Source: Polaribacter sp.
GTDB taxonomy: Bacteria; Bacteroidota; Bacteroidia; Flavobacteriales; Flavobacteriaceae
NCBI RefSeq assembly: GCF_024639685.1
Contig: NZ_JAHEHX010000019.1
Location: 372,001 to 436,000 of the forward strand
Length of the DNA stretch: 64,000 nt
Direction: 5' to 3'
This document shows positions 37,579 through 46,715 of the stretch, one piece after another (the first letter of the stretch is position 1; every line of letters begins with the position of its first letter). Below the pieces are notes generated by a model that saw only the letters and a list, made by a program, of their open reading frames with translations, was not told where the DNA came from and searched no databases. Both the position numbers and the translations under genes were made by a program.

Positions 37579-38406
37579 GTGAATAAACAAAACCAAAGAA
37601 ATAACTGGAAATTTAAACTTCATGAAATTATTTATGAGGCAGACACAACTAAAGGAAAAATATTTGATGTCATTTTATTAATTGCTATAATTACGAGTAT
37701 AATTCTAGTTATGTTAGAAAGTGTGGATAGTTTTGATAAAAAATACCATGCTATCCTTTATTTTGGAGAATGGACTATTACAATTCTTTTTAGTCTAGAG
37801 TACATACTAAGAATTATAGCAATAAAAAAACCAAAAAAATATATTTTTAGTTTTTTTGGTATAATAGATTTTTTATCTACAATTCCATTTTATATATCTT
37901 TATTTTTTGCTGGATCTCAAGGTCTAATTGCTTTAAGAGCTTTGCGTTTGCTAAGAGTATTTAGGATTTTAAAATTAGCAAGATACATAGGTGCGAGTAA
38001 TAAGCTAATTTTAGCTCTAAAAGCTAGTAAAGCAAAAATTGCAGTATTTCTATTTTTTGTATTAATAGTGTGTATCATTCTAGGTACAGTAATGTATATG
38101 ATAGAGGGGGCAGAAAATGGGTTTACAAACATTCCAAAAAGTATATATTGGGCAATTGTTACCCTAACAACAGTAGGTTTTGGAGATATTGCTCCACAAA
38201 CACCTTTAGGTCAATTTATCTCTAGTATTATTATGATTTTAGGATATGCTATTATTGCAATACCAACTGGAATTGTAAGTGCTGAAATTACAAAAACATC
38301 AGATATCTTAGACACTAATACACAATCTTGCCCTAATTGCTTAAAAGAAAAGCACATAAACAATGCTCTTTATTGTCATCATTGTGGTAGTACTTTAAAT
38401 TCATGA
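37579..38406 (+). CDS. Voltage-gated potassium-type ion channel with zinc ribbon
   Basis: 275 aa inner-membrane channel subunit with six predicted transmembrane helices, expected to form a tetramer. The S4 voltage sensor is ALRALRLLRVFRILKLARYIG with an Arg/Lys every third position. The pore loop contains IVTLTTVGFGDIAPQT, the TVGFGD potassium selectivity filter (about residues 196-201). The cytosolic C-terminus ends in a zinc-ribbon-like module SCPNCLKEKHINN...YCHHCGSTL (two CxxC pairs). The start is GTG; there is no ATG upstream in frame. Its stop overlaps the miaA start (ATGA), which indicates translational coupling. Confidence 0.92.
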   Translation: MNKQNQRNNWKFKLHEIIYEADTTKGKIFDVILLIAIITSIILVMLESVDSFDKKYHAILYFGEWTITILFSLEYILRIIAIKKPKKYIFSFFGIIDFLSTIPFYISLFFAGSQGLIALRALRLLRVFRILKLARYIGASNKLILALKASKAKIAVFLFFVLIVCIILGTVMYMIEGAENGFTNIPKSIYWAIVTLTTVGFGDIAPQTPLGQFISSIIMILGYAIIAIPTGIVSAEITKTSDILDTNTQSCPNCLKEKHINNALYCHHCGSTLNS

Positions 38407-39326
38407 TACAAACACAAAAAAATATTTTAATAAATGTAGTTGGCCCTACTGCTATCGGAAAAACTTCGCTTAGTATAAAATTAGCCAATCACTTTAATTG
38501 TGATATTATTTCATCGGACTCAAGACAGTTTTTTAAAGAAATGGCTATTGGTACAGCAGTACCAGAATCTAATGAGTTGGCTGCAGCTAAACATCATTTT
38601 ATTCAAAACAAAAGTATTTTTGAGCCTTATAATGTAGGAGAATATGAACGAGATGCATTAACTAAATTAAATACACTTTTCACTAAAAATAATGTTCAAG
38701 TAATGGTTGGCGGTAGTGGTTTATACGTAGATGCTGTTTTAAAAGGGTTGGACTATTTCCCTGAAGTTAATACCTCAATAAGAGAAAAATTAACTGACAA
38801 TTTAGCCAAAGAGGGTATTGAATATTTACAACAAAAGCTAAAAGAATTAGATATAGAGACCTATAATAATATTGAGTTAGAAAACCCTCATAGAATAATG
38901 AGAGCTTTAGAAATTTGTATATGTACTAAAAAAAAATACTCCTCTTTTAAGAACAAACCAAAAGCAAAACGTAATTTTAAAGTTTTAACAGTGGGTTTAA
39001 CTGCAGAAAGACAAGTTATTTACGATCGTATAAATTTAAGAGTAGATTTAATGATTAAAAATGGTTTAATTAAAGAAGCCGAAAAACTTTACGAATACAA
39101 AGATTTAAATGCACTACAAACTGTTGGTTATAGAGAGTTATTTGAATATTTTGATGGAAATTTCTCAAAGGATTTTGCAATTTCAGAAATAAAAAAAAAT
39201 ACAAGAAGATTTGCAAAAAGACAACTAACTTGGTTTAAAAGAGATAAAAATACTGTTTGGTTTGATTTTAAAACAAAAAAAGAAACCATCATTAATTATT
39301 TAGAACTTAATATTAAGAATAGCTAA
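38403..39326 (+). CDS. miaA: tRNA dimethylallyltransferase
   Basis: Transfers a dimethylallyl group to N6 of A37 in tRNAs reading UNN codons, cytosolic, the first step of ms2i6A. 307 aa, normal length. P-loop VVGPTAIGKTSLSIKLA at about residues 11-27, then the conserved DIISSDSRQFFKEMAIGTA (general-base Asp), the lid MVGGSGLYVDAVLKGLDY and LENPHRIMRALEI. QTVGYRELFEYFDG and RRFAKRQLTWFKRD form the C-terminal tRNA-binding part. It overlaps the ion channel gene by 4 nt. mtaB, another tRNA position-37 enzyme, is further on in the window; miaB is not seen. Confidence 0.97.
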   Translation: MIQTQKNILINVVGPTAIGKTSLSIKLANHFNCDIISSDSRQFFKEMAIGTAVPESNELAAAKHHFIQNKSIFEPYNVGEYERDALTKLNTLFTKNNVQVMVGGSGLYVDAVLKGLDYFPEVNTSIREKLTDNLAKEGIEYLQQKLKELDIETYNNIELENPHRIMRALEICICTKKKYSSFKNKPKAKRNFKVLTVGLTAERQVIYDRINLRVDLMIKNGLIKEAEKLYEYKDLNALQTVGYRELFEYFDGNFSKDFAISEIKKNTRRFAKRQLTWFKRDKNTVWFDFKTKKETIINYLELNIKNS

Positions 39327-39356
39327 AAAACATAATTATTTAAGTAGTATTCATTT

Positions 39357-39384
39357 TTGTAGAACATTCAGTTTAATATCTTTG
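39357..39384 (+). promoter_or_regulatory. Promoter of the OmpH-like gene
   Basis: -33 TTG (39357-39359), 17-nt spacer, -7 TATCTTTG (39377-39384), leader about 15-20 nt. Confidence 0.6.
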
Positions 39385-39403
39385 CTAAAACTAAACATTT
39401 ATT

Positions 39404-39922
39404 ATGAAATTAAAACTTACAATTATCCTTATTACTTTAATTAGTAGTATTTCTATAGCACAAACAAAAACAGGCACAATAGACAGTGATTATATTATTA
39501 ATCTTATGCCAGAAGCAAAAGTGGTTATAAAAAGATCTCAGTCTTATGGGACTAGATTAGATTCTTTATTCTATATTAAAATGAAAGATTACCAAACTAG
39601 AGTTGCCGACTTTAGAGATAAAGAACCAGAGATGGGAGAATTAATGAAAAAAACATTAATAAAAGAGCTAACTGCATTAGAACAAGACATAAAAAAATAC
39701 CAGGAAAATGGTAGTAAACTTATGCAACTAAAGCAAGACGAATTAATGAGACCATTATATAAAAAATTAAATACTGCTATAGATGAAATAGCTAAAGCAA
39801 ACGGGTATACCTTAATATTAACTATAGGGGGTAATCAATTTGCTTATTTAGATGATAATCATGATATTACTAAAAAAGTAATGGAAAAACTAGGCGTTAA
39901 AGAACCTGCAATTAAAAAGTAA
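39404..39922 (+). CDS. OmpH/Skp family periplasmic chaperone-like protein
   Basis: 172 aa. The signal peptide MKLKLTIILITLISSISIAQ targets it to the periplasm. The mature part begins KTGTIDSDYIINLMPEAKVVI, the OmpH/Skp start strand, followed by a long charged coiled coil (about residues 55-115) and a closing strand segment (YKKLNTAIDEIAKANGYTLILTIGGNQFAYLDD). By family it should bind unfolded outer-membrane proteins as a trimer and bring them to the BAM complex. It is monocistronic with a clear promoter and terminator; bamA and lpxD are not adjacent, unlike in many other genomes. Confidence 0.9.
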   Translation: MKLKLTIILITLISSISIAQTKTGTIDSDYIINLMPEAKVVIKRSQSYGTRLDSLFYIKMKDYQTRVADFRDKEPEMGELMKKTLIKELTALEQDIKKYQENGSKLMQLKQDELMRPLYKKLNTAIDEIAKANGYTLILTIGGNQFAYLDDNHDITKKVMEKLGVKEPAIKK

Positions 39923-39944
39923 TTCTTTATATATAAAATCTATA

Positions 39945-39971
39945 AAAGCTTCACTTTTGTGAGGCTTTTTT
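39945..39971. terminator. Terminator after the OmpH-like gene
   Basis: Ten-bp stem AAAGCTTCAC/GTGAGGCTTT (one G-U) with a TTTT loop and a following T run. It lies between convergent genes and its A-run side could also serve the lysE-like gene. Confidence 0.8.
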
Positions 39972-40582
39972 TATATCAAAATAAAAATAGAAATACTTAC
40001 AAAAACAACAATTTGTGTCCATTTTAAGTAAAGGCCAATTTTAGCATTCTCTTTAATGTTGGTTGATATTACTCCTGCTAAAATGGCAAAAGACGAAAAT
40101 ATAACCAAAGAAACGAACATAAAAATAAAGCCCAAAATATAGAATTGCAGTACAGAGGATAACGTTTCCGAAAATAAAAAACCAGGAAAAAAAGCCAAAA
40201 AAAATATAGAAACTTTAGGGTTTAATACATTCATAATAAAACCTTGTTTAAACAACTGTTTTGTAGTTTTTTGCTTTATATTTTCATTAGATAATAAAAT
40301 TGCTGTATCAGATCTATACACTTTATAAGCTAAATAAAGTAAATAAAAAGCGCCAAACAGCTTAATAATAAAGAAAAGTGTTTCTGACTGTTTAATTATC
40401 AGAGATACACCAAATGCAAGTAATGTTGTATGCACCAAACATCCAGAGATTAGTCCAAAAACAGTAGCTAAACCATATTTTTTACCATTTACAATACTTT
40501 GTGTTACCACAAAAATATTATCAGGACCAGGAGAAATGGCTAAGATAGATGTTGCTAAAGCAAAAGAAAGTAACGTTTCTAT
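39971..40582 (-). CDS. LysE family exporter, no canonical start codon
   Basis: Inner-membrane exporter of the LysE/RhtB family (amino acids or related solutes), five to six transmembrane helices. The ORF track starts at an internal GTG (40510, 179 aa), but the same frame continues upstream with ETLLSFALATSILAISPGPDNIFV, the family N-terminus and hallmark SPGPDN. So the protein should start near 40582-40585 (about 203 aa). No ATG, GTG or TTG exists there: codons run ATT CCT TTT AGT ATA GAA ACG directly after the pyrD stop. ATA or ATT initiation, or a lost start codon, are the options. It starts within about 10-15 nt of the pyrD stop and is probably in that operon. Confidence 0.8.
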   Translation of the reverse strand: METLLSFALATSILAISPGPDNIFVVTQSIVNGKKYGLATVFGLISGCLVHTTLLAFGVSLIIKQSETLFFIIKLFGAFYLLYLAYKVYRSDTAILLSNENIKQKTTKQLFKQGFIMNVLNPKVSIFFLAFFPGFLFSETLSSVLQFYILGFIFMFVSLVIFSSFAILAGVISTNIKENAKIGLYLKWTQIVVFVSISIFILI

Positions 40583-40594
40583 ACTAAAAGGAAT

Positions 40595-41629
40595 TTAAAG
40601 TGATTTTAAAATAGCCTTATTAATTTTTTTAATTAAACTTGGACCTTCATAAATAAAACCTGTATAAATCTGTACTAAATCTGCACCAGCTTCAATTTTT
40701 TCTAAAGCATCTTCTGCAGAATGTATACCTCCTACTCCAATAATTGGAAATGCTTTATTTGATTTTTCTGATAAATAACGAATAACTTTAGTGCTCTGAT
40801 TTTTAATTGGCTGTCCACTAACTCCTCCATTACCAATTTCTTTTAATCTTTCTTCAGAAGCCTTTAAATTGGCTCTAGTAGTAGATGTATTTGAAGCAAT
40901 TACACCATCAATTTTAGTTTCAGCAACCAACTCTATAATTTCATCTAATTGAATATCATTTAAATCTGGTGCAATTTTTAATAAAATTGGCTTTTCTACA
41001 TCTTTAGAATTATTCAATTTTTGACATGTAGTAATTAATTCTAATAAGTAATCCTTATCATTTAATTTTGCATGACTTCCAACATTAGGACAACTTACAT
41101 TTAAAACAAAATAGTCTACATAAGGATGTAAACCTTTAAAACATTCAATATAATCTGCCGTGTAGTTTTCAGGTGAAGTTTGCGTATTCTTCCCAATATT
41201 TCCACCTATAATTAACTTTCCTTTATTTCCTTTCAGTTTTTCAATAGCAGCCACTAATCCTTCATTATTGAAACCCATTCTATTAATGATACCTTTATCA
41301 TCTTTTAAGCGAAACAACCTTTTCTTAGGATTACCTACTTGAGCTTTAGGAGTTACTGTACCAATTTCTATAAAACCAAAACCAAAATTGGCCAATTCAT
41401 TATAGAGCACTGCATTTTTATCAAAACCAGCAGCTAAACCTACAGGATTTTTAAAAGTTAATCCAAATAAATTTTTCTCTAGTTTTTTATCATTTACTTG
41501 ATATAAACTTCTAAAAACACCAATGATACCTGGTATTTTAGATAAAGTACGTATTAAAGAAAAAGTGAAATAATGTATTTTTTCTGGATCAAAAAGAAAA
41601 AACATGGGTCTTATTATGGCTTTGTACAT
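40595..41629 (-). CDS. pyrD: Quinone-dependent dihydroorotate dehydrogenase
   Basis: Class 2 DHODH: oxidises dihydroorotate to orotate in pyrimidine synthesis, passing electrons to membrane quinone; peripheral on the inner membrane. 344 aa, FMN barrel. The N-terminal amphipathic helix ([27 protein letters not shown]) fits the class 2 quinone tunnel. [53 protein letters not shown] (catalytic Ser region) and ASNTSTTRA are conserved; [29 protein letters not shown] binds FMN phosphate. It follows pheT after a terminator and has its own -7 element very close to the ATG. Confidence 0.97.
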   Translation of the reverse strand: MYKAIIRPMFFLFDPEKIHYFTFSLIRTLSKIPGIIGVFRSLYQVNDKKLEKNLFGLTFKNPVGLAAGFDKNAVLYNELANFGFGFIEIGTVTPKAQVGNPKKRLFRLKDDKGIINRMGFNNEGLVAAIEKLKGNKGKLIIGGNIGKNTQTSPENYTADYIECFKGLHPYVDYFVLNVSCPNVGSHAKLNDKDYLLELITTCQKLNNSKDVEKPILLKIAPDLNDIQLDEIIELVAETKIDGVIASNTSTTRANLKASEERLKEIGNGGVSGQPIKNQSTKVIRYLSEKSNKAFPIIGVGGIHSAEDALEKIEAGADLVQIYTGFIYEGPSLIKKINKAILKSL

Positions 41630-41635
41630 AGTTTA

Positions 41636-41643
41636 CAAATATA
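41636..41643 (-). promoter_or_regulatory. Candidate -7 element for pyrD
   Basis: TATATTTG on the minus strand ends only 6 nt before the pyrD ATG and abuts the T run of the pheT terminator. Transcripts from it would be leaderless or nearly so. No -33 TTG is seen. Confidence 0.35.
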
Positions 41644-41669
41644 AAAAAAGCTCCATAAATGGAGCTTTT
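41643..41669 (-). terminator. pheT terminator
   Basis: Ten-bp stem AAAAGCTCCA/TGGAGCTTTT, 4-nt loop, then seven T on the minus strand, just after the pheT stop and before pyrD. Confidence 0.88.
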
Positions 41670-41672
41670 AGA

Positions 41673-44099
41673 TTATCTTAATACAGCTTCTAAATTTTTT
41701 TCAAAGCTTGCTTGTAATTTTTGCATAATTTTATCTATCTGTTTGTCTTCTAAAGTTTTGTTTTCATCTTGTAACACAAAACTAACTGCGTATGATTTTT
41801 TACCTTCAGGTAACTTATCACCTTCATAAACATCAAATAAATCTACTTCTTTTAAAAGTTTTCTTTCTGATTGAAAGGCTAAATTATAAACTTCTTTAAA
41901 CTCAGTTTTATTATTTAATAATAATGCTAAATCTCTTTTTACTGAAGGAAATTTAGACAGTTCAGATACCTTAATTGATTTTTTACTAGCTAATTGTAAA
42001 ATATTTTCCCAATTTAAATCTGCAAATAAAACCTCTTGCTTAATACCAAACTCTTTTAAAATACTTCTTTTTACTACTCCAAAATCTGCTAATTTGATTT
42101 TGCCTAAACTAAAAGATAATCCTTCAGAAAATACATCATTTTTAGATGGTGTACTTATTAGTTTATTAATACCTAATCTTTCTAATACAAAAGTTAGCAC
42201 TCCTTTTAAATAAAAGAAACCAGATTGAGCAACATTTGTATTCCATGAATCTTTAGTTCTGTTTCCAGTAACAAAGAGTGTTAAGTGTTTGTCTTCATGA
42301 TATTTATCTGAATATTTATGGTATGTTTTACCAAACTCATAAAATTTCAATGCGTTATTTTTTCTATTTAAATTATATGAAACAGACTCTAAACCACTAA
42401 ATAATAAAGACTGACGTAGCACACCTAGATCATTACTTAAAGGGTTTAACATTGCCACATTAGCTTCTTCGTTAATATTTTCAGACAACTTAGTATAATC
42501 TGGTTTTGTAAGCGAATTTGCCATAGTTTCATTAAAACCTAAAGCACTTAATTGCTCTGCTACAACATTTTCTATTTTAGTTTCTTTATTAGAATCAAAT
42601 GAAATTGAAGTATTTAATTTATGAGAAAATTCGATATTATTATAACCGTAAACTCTTAAAATTTCTTCAATAATGTCAGCTTCTCTTTGTACATCTGTTC
42701 TGTAAGAAGGTATAGTTAAACCAAGCCCTCCCTCTGTTTCACTATTAATTTTTATTTCTAAAGAAGCTAAAATGTTTTTAATAGTTTCTTTTGGAATTTC
42801 TTGCCCTATTAATCGATATACATTTTCATAAGAAAGAAATACTTGAAAATCTTCTAATTTTATTGGATAAAAATCTGATATATCTGAAGCCATTTTACCT
42901 CCAGCATATTCTTCAATTAACAAAGCAGCTCTCTTTAAAGCATATTTGGTTAAATTAATATCAATTCCTCTTTCAAAACGAAAAGAAGCATCCGTGTTTA
43001 ACGCGTGCCTTTTTGCTGTTTTTCTAACAGAAACTGGATTAAAATAAGCAGATTCTAGGAAAATTGAATTTGTACTTTTAGAGACACCTGACTCTAATCC
43101 TCCAAAAACACCAGCGATACATAAAGGGTTTTCTTCTGCATCACAAATCATGATGTCTTCTGATGACAGTGTTCTTTCAACTTCGTCTAGTGTAGTAAAC
43201 TTTGTCCCCTCTTTTAATGTTTTTGCAACTATTTTATTTCCTTTAATACGTTGCGCATCAAAAGCATGTAATGGTTGTCCGAGTTCATGTAAAACATAAT
43301 TAGTAATATCTATAATATTATTCTTTGGTGTTAAGCCAATAGCTTTTAATCTATTCTTTATCCATTCTGGAGAATCTTGTACAGTGATATCTGTAATAGA
43401 AATACCACAATAACGAGGCACTAAGTCTTTATTTTCAACTTCTACATCAAAACGTAGCGTTCTTTCATCTACATGGAAATTACTAACAGATGGAGAAATT
43501 AATTCTAAATTTTTTTCTTGTTGTATGAGACCAGCTCTTAAATCACGAGCAACTCCAAAATGACTCATTGCGTCAGATCTATTTGGTGTTAATCCAATTT
43601 CGAATACATGATCTTTTTCAATATTAAAAACATCAGCACCTAAAGTTCCTTCTTTAATAGTATCATCTAAAACTAAAATTCCATCATGGCCACTCCCCAA
43701 ACCAAGCTCATCTTCAGCACAAATCATTCCATGACTCTCTTCTCCTCTAATTTTACCTTTTTTAATTTTAAAACTTTCTCCTTTATCATCATATAGTAGA
43801 GTTCCAATTGTTGCTACAGGTACCTTTTGTCCGGCTGAAACATTTGGTGCTCCACATACAATTTGTACAGGATTTCCATCTCCTAAGTCTACAGTCGTAA
43901 CTTTTAGTCTATCTGCATTTGGGTGCTGTACACAAGTTAGTACTTTACCTACAACAATTCCCTCTAAACTTCCTTTTATAGATTCTTTTGTTTCTATACC
44001 TTCAACTTCTAAACCTAAATCAGTTAACAACTCACCTGTTTTGGCTGCATCCCAATCTATTTGAAGAAATTGCTGTAACCAATTGTAAGAAATTTTCAT
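41673..44099 (-). CDS. pheT: Phenylalanyl-tRNA synthetase beta subunit
   Basis: Beta subunit of the alpha2-beta2 phenylalanyl-tRNA synthetase, cytosolic. 808 aa, typical length. The N-terminal region MKISYNWLQQFLQID leads into the OB-fold/tRNA-binding domain (GIVVGKVLTCVQHPNADRLKVTTVDLGDG), with IVCGAPNVSAGQKVPVA. The B3/4 editing region contains GLTPNRSDAMSHFGVARDL and the core has HALNTDASFRFERGIDI and GGLTIPSYRTDVQREADIIEEI-like motifs. The C-terminal ferredoxin-fold anticodon-binding domain (KFPSVKRDLALLLNNKTEF ... ENKTLEDKQIDKIM) is complete. pheS is not adjacent, as in other Bacteroidota. Confidence 0.97.
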   Translation of the reverse strand: MKISYNWLQQFLQIDWDAAKTGELLTDLGLEVEGIETKESIKGSLEGIVVGKVLTCVQHPNADRLKVTTVDLGDGNPVQIVCGAPNVSAGQKVPVATIGTLLYDDKGESFKIKKGKIRGEESHGMICAEDELGLGSGHDGILVLDDTIKEGTLGADVFNIEKDHVFEIGLTPNRSDAMSHFGVARDLRAGLIQQEKNLELISPSVSNFHVDERTLRFDVEVENKDLVPRYCGISITDITVQDSPEWIKNRLKAIGLTPKNNIIDITNYVLHELGQPLHAFDAQRIKGNKIVAKTLKEGTKFTTLDEVERTLSSEDIMICDAEENPLCIAGVFGGLESGVSKSTNSIFLESAYFNPVSVRKTAKRHALNTDASFRFERGIDINLTKYALKRAALLIEEYAGGKMASDISDFYPIKLEDFQVFLSYENVYRLIGQEIPKETIKNILASLEIKINSETEGGLGLTIPSYRTDVQREADIIEEILRVYGYNNIEFSHKLNTSISFDSNKETKIENVVAEQLSALGFNETMANSLTKPDYTKLSENINEEANVAMLNPLSNDLGVLRQSLLFSGLESVSYNLNRKNNALKFYEFGKTYHKYSDKYHEDKHLTLFVTGNRTKDSWNTNVAQSGFFYLKGVLTFVLERLGINKLISTPSKNDVFSEGLSFSLGKIKLADFGVVKRSILKEFGIKQEVLFADLNWENILQLASKKSIKVSELSKFPSVKRDLALLLNNKTEFKEVYNLAFQSERKLLKEVDLFDVYEGDKLPEGKKSYAVSFVLQDENKTLEDKQIDKIMQKLQASFEKNLEAVLR

Positions 44100-44272
44100 T
44101 TTTTTATCTTGATTTTTTCAACCGCTAAATTAAACTTTTTTCAGGATTTTATTAAATAATACACGAAGTATTTTAGCTTAAATTTAACCTCATTTAGATG
44201 AAAAACAAATCATAATTTAGTGGTTAAATTACTTCTAGAAATATTGAAATGAGAATAGATATTTAGATGGAT

Positions 44273-44848
44273 TTACTTCAAAAAACTTCCAAATATTTTT
44301 TTAAATGTAAATCCTATAACCTTATAATAAAGAGTTGCAAAGAAAAAGCCTATACTAAGTCCTGTAAGTACATCTAGTGGAAAATGAACCCCTAAATATA
44401 ATCTTGAATATGAAAATACTAATGGAAATAATAATAGGAAAAAAATATAATTTTTAAAATTATTTTTTAATACGAGTAAAATATAAATTGTAAAAAAAGT
44501 AGAAGTAGTTGCATGACCAGACATAAAACTAAATCCTTTAGGACTATAAATTGTTCTTAAAAGATGGTTTATAGTGGGGTCATTATTTGGCCTTAATCTT
44601 TGAGTTGTATTCTTGATTAAATTTGTAAATTGATCAGAAAAGGCAACTAAAACAATCATTGATAAAATTAGAAAACCACCACGTTTCCACCCATACGTTT
44701 TTATCACTAAAAAAATAACTAATAAAAACAATGGAATCCAATTGAATTGATTTGTAATAGCCATCCAAAAAGGATCCCATTGTTTACTTCCTAAATTATT
44801 TAGATAGATTAAAATTTCTTGGTCTATATGTAGTATTGATTCAAACAA
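44273..44848 (-). CDS. PAP2 family phosphatase
   Basis: 191 aa integral inner-membrane phosphatase of the type 2 phosphatidic-acid-phosphatase superfamily, likely acting on undecaprenyl diphosphate or another lipid phosphate. Five to six transmembrane helices. The three-part active site is complete: NTTQRLRPNNDP (KxxxxxxRP-like motif 1), SGHATTS (motif 2, catalytic His) and SRLYLGVHFPLDVLTG (motif 3). The start is TTG one base after the upstream PPIase stop (TAA-A-TTG), so it is coupled to that gene. It is last in the gldI operon. Whether it is a UppP-like or a lipid-A-related phosphatase cannot be told. Confidence 0.92.
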   Translation of the reverse strand: MFESILHIDQEILIYLNNLGSKQWDPFWMAITNQFNWIPLFLLVIFLVIKTYGWKRGGFLILSMIVLVAFSDQFTNLIKNTTQRLRPNNDPTINHLLRTIYSPKGFSFMSGHATTSTFFTIYILLVLKNNFKNYIFFLLLFPLVFSYSRLYLGVHFPLDVLTGLSIGFFFATLYYKVIGFTFKKIFGSFLK

Positions 44849-44849
44849 T

Positions 44850-46007
44850 TTATACGCCTATTTTTAATATTTCAACCTCAAAAACTAAATCAGATTTTGC
44901 TGGAAATGGCCCATATTTAGCTGCACCAAAACCAATGTAATAAGGAATAAAAAGTCTAACTTTCTCTCCTTCTCTTAAATTTTTAACTCCTTCTTTAAAA
45001 CCTGTAATCATAGGCTTCTTAGTATCATTTAGTTGAAAAATAAAAGGTTGCCCACTCTCTTCCGTACTTTGAATTTTTTTACCATCTGCAGTGTAGAGTG
45101 TAAAGTGAGCTTTTATTGGTTTAAAGTCTACAACTTTTTTTCCAGAGGAGTTTTGTTTTAGTTTTAATATTTGTAAACCCGATTCAGTTTTGGTTGCTTT
45201 TTGCACCCCCATTTTTTCATGAAAAATAGATTTATTGGTTAAATAAGTAGAATACCTAGCTATTTCCAAATCTTTTTCTTCTTGAAGACGATCTTTCTCA
45301 GTCTTTGTAAATTTTGCTAGTTCTGAATCAAAAATAGCTCCTTCATCAAATGAATTGGCTTTTTCACCAATTCTAATTATTTTAATGTGATGTATTGTAT
45401 CTAATTTTTGAATTTTATTTACAACTAACATTCTAAGAGAATCTTTTGCTTTTTTAAAAAGTAAAGAATCTTTAATGTTCTTCTTTAAAAGTTTAAACTG
45501 TTTAGCATTCAGAATTGTTTTACCAAAAACAGTATGTTTTCCATCTAAATGAGGAATAGCCCTATGAGTAATAAAAAACTGACTTCCATTAGAGTTTGGT
45601 CCTCCATTTGCCATGGATAACATTCCTGCATCATCGTGTTTGTATAATAAGTCTCCTTCTTTATTCTTAGTAAACTCATCTCCAAATCGATATCCGGCAG
45701 CACCTCTCCCTGTTTCTGTTGGATCTCCTCCTTGTATGATAAAATTATCTACAACTCTATGAAAGCGAATACCATCATAAAACTTATTTCCAATAATAGA
45801 ATCTGTAACCCTATTGTTCGTTCCTTCTGATAGAGCAACAAAGTTAGCAACAGTCATTGGTACATCTTCCTCATAAAGTTTTAAAAAGATATCTCCTTTA
45901 TTTGTTTGTACTTCTGCATAAAGACCGTCTTGTAAATCTTTATATTTTGCAGAAGTACAATTGTAAAATAAAAAGGATATTAATATAAAATAAACTATAA
46001 ATCTCAT
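44850..46007 (-). CDS. Lipoprotein peptidyl-prolyl isomerase, cyclophilin-FKBP fusion
   Basis: 385 aa. The lipoprotein signal MRFIVYFILISFLFYNC anchors it in the envelope. Residues about 30-180 are a cyclophilin domain (TVANFVALSEG, FYDGIRFHRVVDNFIIQGGDPTETGRG, GMLSMANGGPNSNGSQFFIT, LDGKHTVFG). A linker of about 80 residues follows. Residues about 275-385 form an FKBP domain (GKKIQSTEESGQPFIFQLNDTKKPMITGFKEGVKNLREGEKVRLFIPYYIGFG). Two different PPIase folds in one chain would catalyse prolyl isomerisation of exported proteins. It follows the FKBP gene without any gap (stop and ATG adjacent) and precedes the PAP2 gene. Confidence 0.93.
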   Translation of the reverse strand: MRFIVYFILISFLFYNCTSAKYKDLQDGLYAEVQTNKGDIFLKLYEEDVPMTVANFVALSEGTNNRVTDSIIGNKFYDGIRFHRVVDNFIIQGGDPTETGRGAAGYRFGDEFTKNKEGDLLYKHDDAGMLSMANGGPNSNGSQFFITHRAIPHLDGKHTVFGKTILNAKQFKLLKKNIKDSLLFKKAKDSLRMLVVNKIQKLDTIHHIKIIRIGEKANSFDEGAIFDSELAKFTKTEKDRLQEEKDLEIARYSTYLTNKSIFHEKMGVQKATKTESGLQILKLKQNSSGKKVVDFKPIKAHFTLYTADGKKIQSTEESGQPFIFQLNDTKKPMITGFKEGVKNLREGEKVRLFIPYYIGFGAAKYGPFPAKSDLVFEVEILKIGV

Positions 46008-46715
46008 TTATTCTTCTAATAACTCCAAAATTTCTACTTCAAAAATTAATGCTGAATAAGGCTTAATTAATTCTCCTCTTTGTTGAACACCATATGCTAA
46101 TTCTTGAGGTATAAAAAACTTATATTTATCACCAACATGCATCATAGCTAAGCCTTCATTAAAACCAGGTATAAAAATATTAGCTCTAGATTCATATGGT
46201 TCATTTCTATCTACACTACTATCAAAAACTTCTCCATCTATTGTGGTTCCGTGATAGTGTAACTTTATTTTGCTATCTGGTTTTATAGCTGCTCCATTTC
46301 CTTCTTTTAAAATAGTAAACTGTAAACCACTTTCTGTTGTAGTTACTCCTTCTTTTGTTTTATTTTCTGCTAAAAACTTTTCTCCTGCTTCTTTTACAGC
46401 TGCAAACTTCTTTTTAGCGTCTTTCTCGGCTTGTTGCATTTGTTGCTTTTGGAAAAAAGTTCTTAAAAAACCTGCAATATCATCTTCTTTCATTAACATA
46501 TTAGTAGAATCGATTACGTTTTTGTACCCCTGAATAAAGGCTGACGTTTTTGCATCAGTAAAATTTGATTTAACTTTTAATGCCATATCCATTCCTAACG
46601 CATAACTAGCAGAATCTAATTCTGTTTCTAGAGAAGTCACGCTAACGTTTTCATTATTACAAGATACTATTGCTAAGAAACTTGTGGCCATTGCTAAATT
46701 TTTAATTGTTTTCAT
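46008..46715 (-). CDS. FKBP-type peptidyl-prolyl isomerase lipoprotein
   Basis: 235 aa, FkpA/Mip-like. The lipobox is AIVSCNNENV (Cys at about residue 19). A helical dimerisation region with an N-terminal FKBP_N domain (ELDSASYALGMDMALKVK, about 30-110) precedes the catalytic FKBP domain (DSKIKLHYHGTTIDGEVFDSSVDRNEPYE ... IPGFNEGLAMMHVGDKYKFFIPQELAYG). It should fold exported proteins in the periplasm. Its ATG overlaps the gldI stop by 1 nt (TAATG), and the next gene begins immediately after its stop. It is the middle member of a three-PPIase cluster. Confidence 0.94.
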   Translation of the reverse strand: MKTIKNLAMATSFLAIVSCNNENVSVTSLETELDSASYALGMDMALKVKSNFTDAKTSAFIQGYKNVIDSTNMLMKEDDIAGFLRTFFQKQQMQQAEKDAKKKFAAVKEAGEKFLAENKTKEGVTTTESGLQFTILKEGNGAAIKPDSKIKLHYHGTTIDGEVFDSSVDRNEPYESRANIFIPGFNEGLAMMHVGDKYKFFIPQELAYGVQQRGELIKPYSALIFEVEILELLEE

